Assembly (NCBI GenBank): GCA_041663565.1
Contig: JBAYMJ010000038.1
Coordinates: forward strand, 1 to 8,804
DNA from: CAINOH01 sp041663565
GTDB lineage: Archaea > Micrarchaeota > Micrarchaeia > Norongarragalinales > CAINOH01
Reading direction: 5' to 3'
DNA length: 8,804 nt
Below, piece by piece: positions 6,082-8,804 of the stretch (position 1 is the first letter of the stretch; each line of letters opens with the position of its first letter). Both the position numbers and the translations under genes were made by a program. The notes below the pieces were generated by a model. That model was not told where the DNA came from and ran no database searches. It was given only the letters and a program-made list of their open reading frames with translations.

Positions 6082-7629
6082 ATGAAAGTCCTCGGCACGG
6101 TCATATCAGCACTTGAAAGTCCCTCGACGAATGATTTCTACTTCGTAGTTGGCTCCAAGGACGTCCGCAAGGGCCAGTACGTGCAGGTGGGCGACTCCGA
6201 CGAACCGATAATTGCAACTGTTTCCGACTTGTTCTCGGCGAACAGGTATTTCGAGCGGCCCGAAAGCATTGCGGAGTACGAAAAGAATTTTGCAAAAACC
6301 GGCGGCTCGTTCTTCGACCACTTCCCGGTAAGCGACTGGGAGTACCTGGTTGCAAAATGCTCAGTTCAGGGAAAATACGCGAAAGGAAAACCGCCGCTGC
6401 GCGTGGGTTTCCCGCCGTCGCCCGGAAGCAAGGTCTCTGAGGCGCCTCACGAAGTGATTTCCGAGTTCCTCCAGCTTGACCCGGAGGGATTGCACCTGGG
6501 AAAGATGCTTGCACACGACCTCGACGTCAAGGTCGGCTTGGGAAAGCTCCTGCAGAAGCACCTGGCAATCCTTGCAATGAGCGGCGCGGGAAAGAGCGTG
6601 CTCGCAACCGTAATCATCGAGGAGCTGCTCTCGCGCGAGAAGGAAAAAGGCCGTGTGGGCGTCGTGGTGTTTGACGTACACGGCGAATATACGTCCTTTG
6701 CGGACAAGCGCAGGAACTACGAGTGGGCGCAAAAGACGGAAGTCATCGACGGCAAGAAAGTGCGCATAGCAACGAGAAGGCTTGCATCAAAGGCGTCGGA
6801 ATACTTACCGGACCTTTCGCCTGCGCAGGCACGCGAGCTCTCGCGGGTAATCTCATACCTGAAGCAGACCAAGGTCGACGAGGAGGGCAACGAGGTCCCG
6901 TTCGACCTTTCAGACGTGCGGGCGCACATCGAGGCCGACGAGGAAATCAAGGACAACGTGAAGGCACCGCTTCTGGCAAGCGTGGAGCACCTGATGTCGC
7001 TGCGCCTCTTTGCAAAGAACGACTACCCCAAGGCAAAGGACGTAGTGCGGCCCGGCGGGCTGACGGTATTCGACCTGTCCACGTTCACCAACCAGAAACG
7101 ACGGCAGATTATAGTCGCGTACTTTGCGTCGCACCTTTTCGTGCAGCGGCACAAGGAAAAGATACCGCCGTTCGTGCTTTTTGTCGAGGAGGCGCACAAC
7201 TTCGCGCGCGAGCAGTCCAAGAAGGGCGACAGCGCGGCAAAGCACGCAATCGAGCGCATCGCACGGGAAGGAAGAAAGTTCGGCGCGTGCCTTGTCCTGG
7301 TCTCGCAGCGGCCTGCAAACCTTTCAACAACTGCGCTTGCGCAGTGCAACACTTTCGTAATCCTTCGCGTGACCAACCCCAACGACATCAAGCACATCGG
7401 CGAAAGCTGCGAGGCGATGGACGCCGGCGCGCTTTCGCAAATCACCACCCTCCGTGTTGGCGAAGGCGTGATAATCGGCGAGGCTGTCGGAAGCCCGGTC
7501 TTTGTCCGCATCCGCATGCCCAAGAGCGCAAGGGGCGGGAGGCTCGGCGGGCTGGAAGACATCGCACGCAAGTTCGAGACCGCGCCGGGCGCGGTCCTTT
7601 CCGATTCGGACTTGGATGCGTTCGTCTAG
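6082..7629 (+). CDS. herA: HerA-like hexameric DNA translocase/helicase
   Basis: FtsK/HerA-superfamily ATPase; archaeal HerA works with the NurA nuclease and Mre11-Rad50 to resect DNA ends. The 515 residues begin with a HAS-barrel (about 1-110, GTVISALESPSTNDFYFVV). The RecA-like core then has Walker A AMSGAGKS (165-172), VVVFDVHGEY (194-203), an inserted helical region (about 210-320), Walker B FVLFVEEAHNF (364-374), an arginine-rich ERIAREGRKFG (391-401) matching the arginine-finger region, and sensor segment LVSQRPANLS (406-415). Full family length. The ATG at 6082 is the first possible start, since in-frame stops lie at 6058 and 6070. A six-codon reading frame at 6065-6085 overlaps it. 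No nurA, mre11 or rad50 is adjacent. HerA orthology is likely, although other HerA-like DUF87 ATPases exist. Confidence 0.9.
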   Translation: MKVLGTVISALESPSTNDFYFVVGSKDVRKGQYVQVGDSDEPIIATVSDLFSANRYFERPESIAEYEKNFAKTGGSFFDHFPVSDWEYLVAKCSVQGKYAKGKPPLRVGFPPSPGSKVSEAPHEVISEFLQLDPEGLHLGKMLAHDLDVKVGLGKLLQKHLAILAMSGAGKSVLATVIIEELLSREKEKGRVGVVVFDVHGEYTSFADKRRNYEWAQKTEVIDGKKVRIATRRLASKASEYLPDLSPAQARELSRVISYLKQTKVDEEGNEVPFDLSDVRAHIEADEEIKDNVKAPLLASVEHLMSLRLFAKNDYPKAKDVVRPGGLTVFDLSTFTNQKRRQIIVAYFASHLFVQRHKEKIPPFVLFVEEAHNFAREQSKKGDSAAKHAIERIAREGRKFGACLVLVSQRPANLSTTALAQCNTFVILRVTNPNDIKHIGESCEAMDAGALSQITTLRVGEGVIIGEAVGSPVFVRIRMPKSARGGRLGGLEDIARKFETAPGAVLSDSDLDAFV

Positions 7630-7706
7630 AAAGGCCCTCGCGAAAGTTTGTGCAAGCAACATTTTTCAAGACGGCCGCAATATACCGTTCAGAGGTGACT
7701 TTGCCC

Positions 7707-8132
7707 ATGAAGAAGAAATCTGGTTTTATCCCGACGCTGGGGGGTTTCCCACAGGAGGAAAAATTCCCCTTCCCGCGCTTTGCCGCGAAGATGATGCACA
7801 AGGCGCTCTCCGAGCCCGTGATTGACGTTTTCCAGACCAAGGACGAAGTCGTCGCGACAATTGAGCTTCCGGGGGTCAAGAAGGAGAACATTTCGCTCAA
7901 GGTCTCGCCGTCCTCGCTCCTGCTCCAGGTCCGGCAGGGGCACAGGGAGGAAAGGCACGGCCAGGGGCACTATGAGTACTCCGCCCGCTTCGAGGGCCAC
8001 TCCGAATCCGTATCGCTTCCCGCGCGCGTCGAATCCGCAAAGGCCAAGGCCACGTACAAGAACGGGGTGCTTGAGGTGCGCGTGCCAAAGGTTGCCGACG
8101 GCGCGAAGGCAGGAAGCGTAAAAATCGACTGA
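7707..8132 (+). CDS. Small heat shock protein, Hsp20/alpha-crystallin family
   Basis: ATP-independent holdase chaperone that binds unfolding proteins and assembles into oligomers in the cytoplasm. Of 141 residues, the N-terminal arm (1-35) is short and Phe/Pro-rich. The alpha-crystallin domain spans about 36-128: EPVIDVFQTKDEVVATIELPG (36-56), strands with LKVSPSSLLLQV, and the hallmark A-x-x-x-NGVL (ATYKNGVLEVRVPK, 115-128). A C-terminal VKI (138-140) may act as the I/V-x-I/V assembly motif. The very strong AGAGGTGA (7691-7698), 8 bases before the ATG, fixes the start, although the same frame is open far upstream through herA. It begins 77 bases after herA; AATATA at 7679-7684 lies too close to the ATG to be a clear promoter, so read-through from herA is possible. 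Confidence 0.93.
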   Translation: MKKKSGFIPTLGGFPQEEKFPFPRFAAKMMHKALSEPVIDVFQTKDEVVATIELPGVKKENISLKVSPSSLLLQVRQGHREERHGQGHYEYSARFEGHSESVSLPARVESAKAKATYKNGVLEVRVPKVADGAKAGSVKID

Positions 8133-8172
8133 ATTGCTGGCGAAAACCGCCAAAAACGCTATTGCAGCAAAA

Positions 8173-8212
8173 CGCGGCCCCGCGGCCATTACAACCCCCT
8201 TTTTTACTTTTT
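8173..8212 (+). terminator. Terminator after the Hsp20 gene
   Basis: A short GC-rich inverted repeat (GGCC at 8176-8179 and 8184-8187) is followed by two T runs (8200-8205 and 8208-8212) between the hsp20 stop and gatC. The hairpin is weak; the T tract is the more convincing archaeal signal. Confidence 0.5.
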
Positions 8213-8258
8213 ACAGCCCTAGTTCATACCATAGGCCAAAAGAAAGTTGCTCTTTATC

Positions 8259-8543
8259 ATGGAAAAGAAAATCACCAAGCAGGACATCGAGCGCGTCGCT
8301 TCCATAGCCCGGCTTAGCCCGTCCTCTGAAGAGCTTGACGGGCTTACTACGGATGCCAACGCAATCCTGGAATACTTTTCCCTGATTGACGAGATTCCCG
8401 ATTCAGTAACGCCGCAGACTTACGTTCTTCCGCACGACAACGCGCTGAGGCCGGACGAGGAGAAAAAGACCGACCCTGCGGGCATACGCCGCGGGTTTGC
8501 CAGGCAGCAGGACAACTACATGCTTGCGCCGAAGAGCTTCTGA
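8259..8543 (+). CDS. gatC: Asp-tRNA(Asn)/Glu-tRNA(Gln) amidotransferase subunit C
   Basis: Small structural subunit of GatCAB, which amidates mischarged Asp-tRNA(Asn) (and Glu-tRNA(Gln) in many bacteria); in archaea Gln-tRNA is normally made by GatDE, so the Asn route is the likely role. The 94 residues match the family: ITKQDIERVASIARL (5-19) near the N-terminus, the ILEYFSLIDEI helix (about 37-47), the extended belt region with LRPDE (67-71), and a C-terminal FARQQDNYMLAPKSF (80-94) like the usual NAPexxxgffxVPkv tail. I start at the ATG 8259; a TTG at 8247 in frame would add four residues and is less likely. No clear Shine-Dalgarno. gatA follows 9 bases after the stop, forming an operon. 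Confidence 0.93.
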   Translation: MEKKITKQDIERVASIARLSPSSEELDGLTTDANAILEYFSLIDEIPDSVTPQTYVLPHDNALRPDEEKKTDPAGIRRGFARQQDNYMLAPKSF

Positions 8544-8552
8544 GTGAAACGA

Positions 8553-8804
8553 ATGGAAACCGCAAGGACTCTTTCAACTGCAAACGCCATCAAGTCCGGC
8601 AGGCTCACTGCAAGCGCGAACCTGGAAGCAAAGATTGCAAGGGTGGAAAAATACGATTCGGCAGTAAAGGCGTTCATCGAGACCTATTTTGACGACGCAA
8701 GAAGGTCAGCAGCAGAAGTTGACGCAAAAATCAAGTCCGGAAAGCCCGTTGGGAAGCTTGCTGGCCTCGTTGTTGCGGTAAAGAACGTGCTTGCAGTCAA
8801 GGAC
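8553..8804 (+). CDS. gatA: Asp-tRNA(Asn)/Glu-tRNA(Gln) amidotransferase subunit A (5' part)
   Basis: Amidase-signature subunit of GatCAB, which hydrolyses glutamine and delivers ammonia to the GatB site. Only the first 84 residues are present; the frame is open to the window end. The N-terminal helices (LSTANAIKSGRLTASANLEAK) and the conserved KPVGKLAGLVVAVKN (64-78) match the family; Lys77 corresponds to the catalytic lysine of the Ser-cisSer-Lys triad, while the two serines lie beyond the window. I start at ATG 8553. An in-frame GTG at 8544, directly abutting the gatC stop, would add three residues (VKR) and cannot be excluded. The position after gatC supports the call over a stand-alone amidase. 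Confidence 0.92.
   Translation, partial: METARTLSTANAIKSGRLTASANLEAKIARVEKYDSAVKAFIETYFDDARRSAAEVDAKIKSGKPVGKLAGLVVAVKNVLAVKD

Noticed and set aside
6723..8132. A 469-codon plus-strand frame that would fuse a long unknown protein to the Hsp20 domain
   Set aside because: The upstream two thirds is an out-of-frame reading of herA, with Arg/Gly/Ala-rich low-complexity composition. The real Hsp20 starts at 7707 behind a strong AGAGGTGA.
8133..8258. Possible small RNA between hsp20 and gatC
   Set aside because: Only a weak GC hairpin and T runs are visible, which are explained as a terminator.

Overview
The window reads as a compact archaeal chromosome segment, rich in G+C within genes. The archaeal assignment rests on a geranylgeranylglyceryl phosphate synthase (first step of archaeal ether lipids), a zinc-finger archaeal RPA, RadA rather than RecA, a HerA-type helicase, and TATA-like boxes with pyrimidine/T-rich terminators. 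Short intergenic regions and a 52-residue SWIB-like protein of a kind I associate with small-genome (DPANN-type) archaea make such a lineage plausible. I cannot fix the phylum from this sequence alone.

Layout. 1-558 (-): 5' part of a DHH/RecJ-like phosphoesterase, cut by the window edge. 672-905 (+): a 77-residue ferritin-like protein with the signature of encapsulated ferritin (EncFtn), without an encapsulin in view. 959-1744 (-): GGGP synthase. 1858-3177 and 3189-4013 (+): RPA, then a tightly spaced HGD-type kinase-like protein. 4069-4227 (-): the SWIB-like mini-protein. 4449-4721 (-): an unrecognised 90-residue protein, divergent from radA (4898-5929, +). 6082-7629 (+): HerA-like ATPase, followed by an Hsp20 chaperone (7707-8132, +). 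8259-8543 and 8553-8804 (+): gatC and the start of gatA.

Functionally, genome maintenance dominates: a RecJ-like nuclease, RPA, RadA recombinase and HerA translocase lie within about 7.6 kb, although in separate transcription units. Lipid synthesis, tRNA-dependent amidation, proteostasis and putative iron oxidation make up the rest. The most unusual items are the lone EncFtn-like gene, the half-SWIB mini-protein and the RPA-linked kinase-like gene with a poor N-lobe. I saw no mobile element, CRISPR array, tRNA or rRNA.
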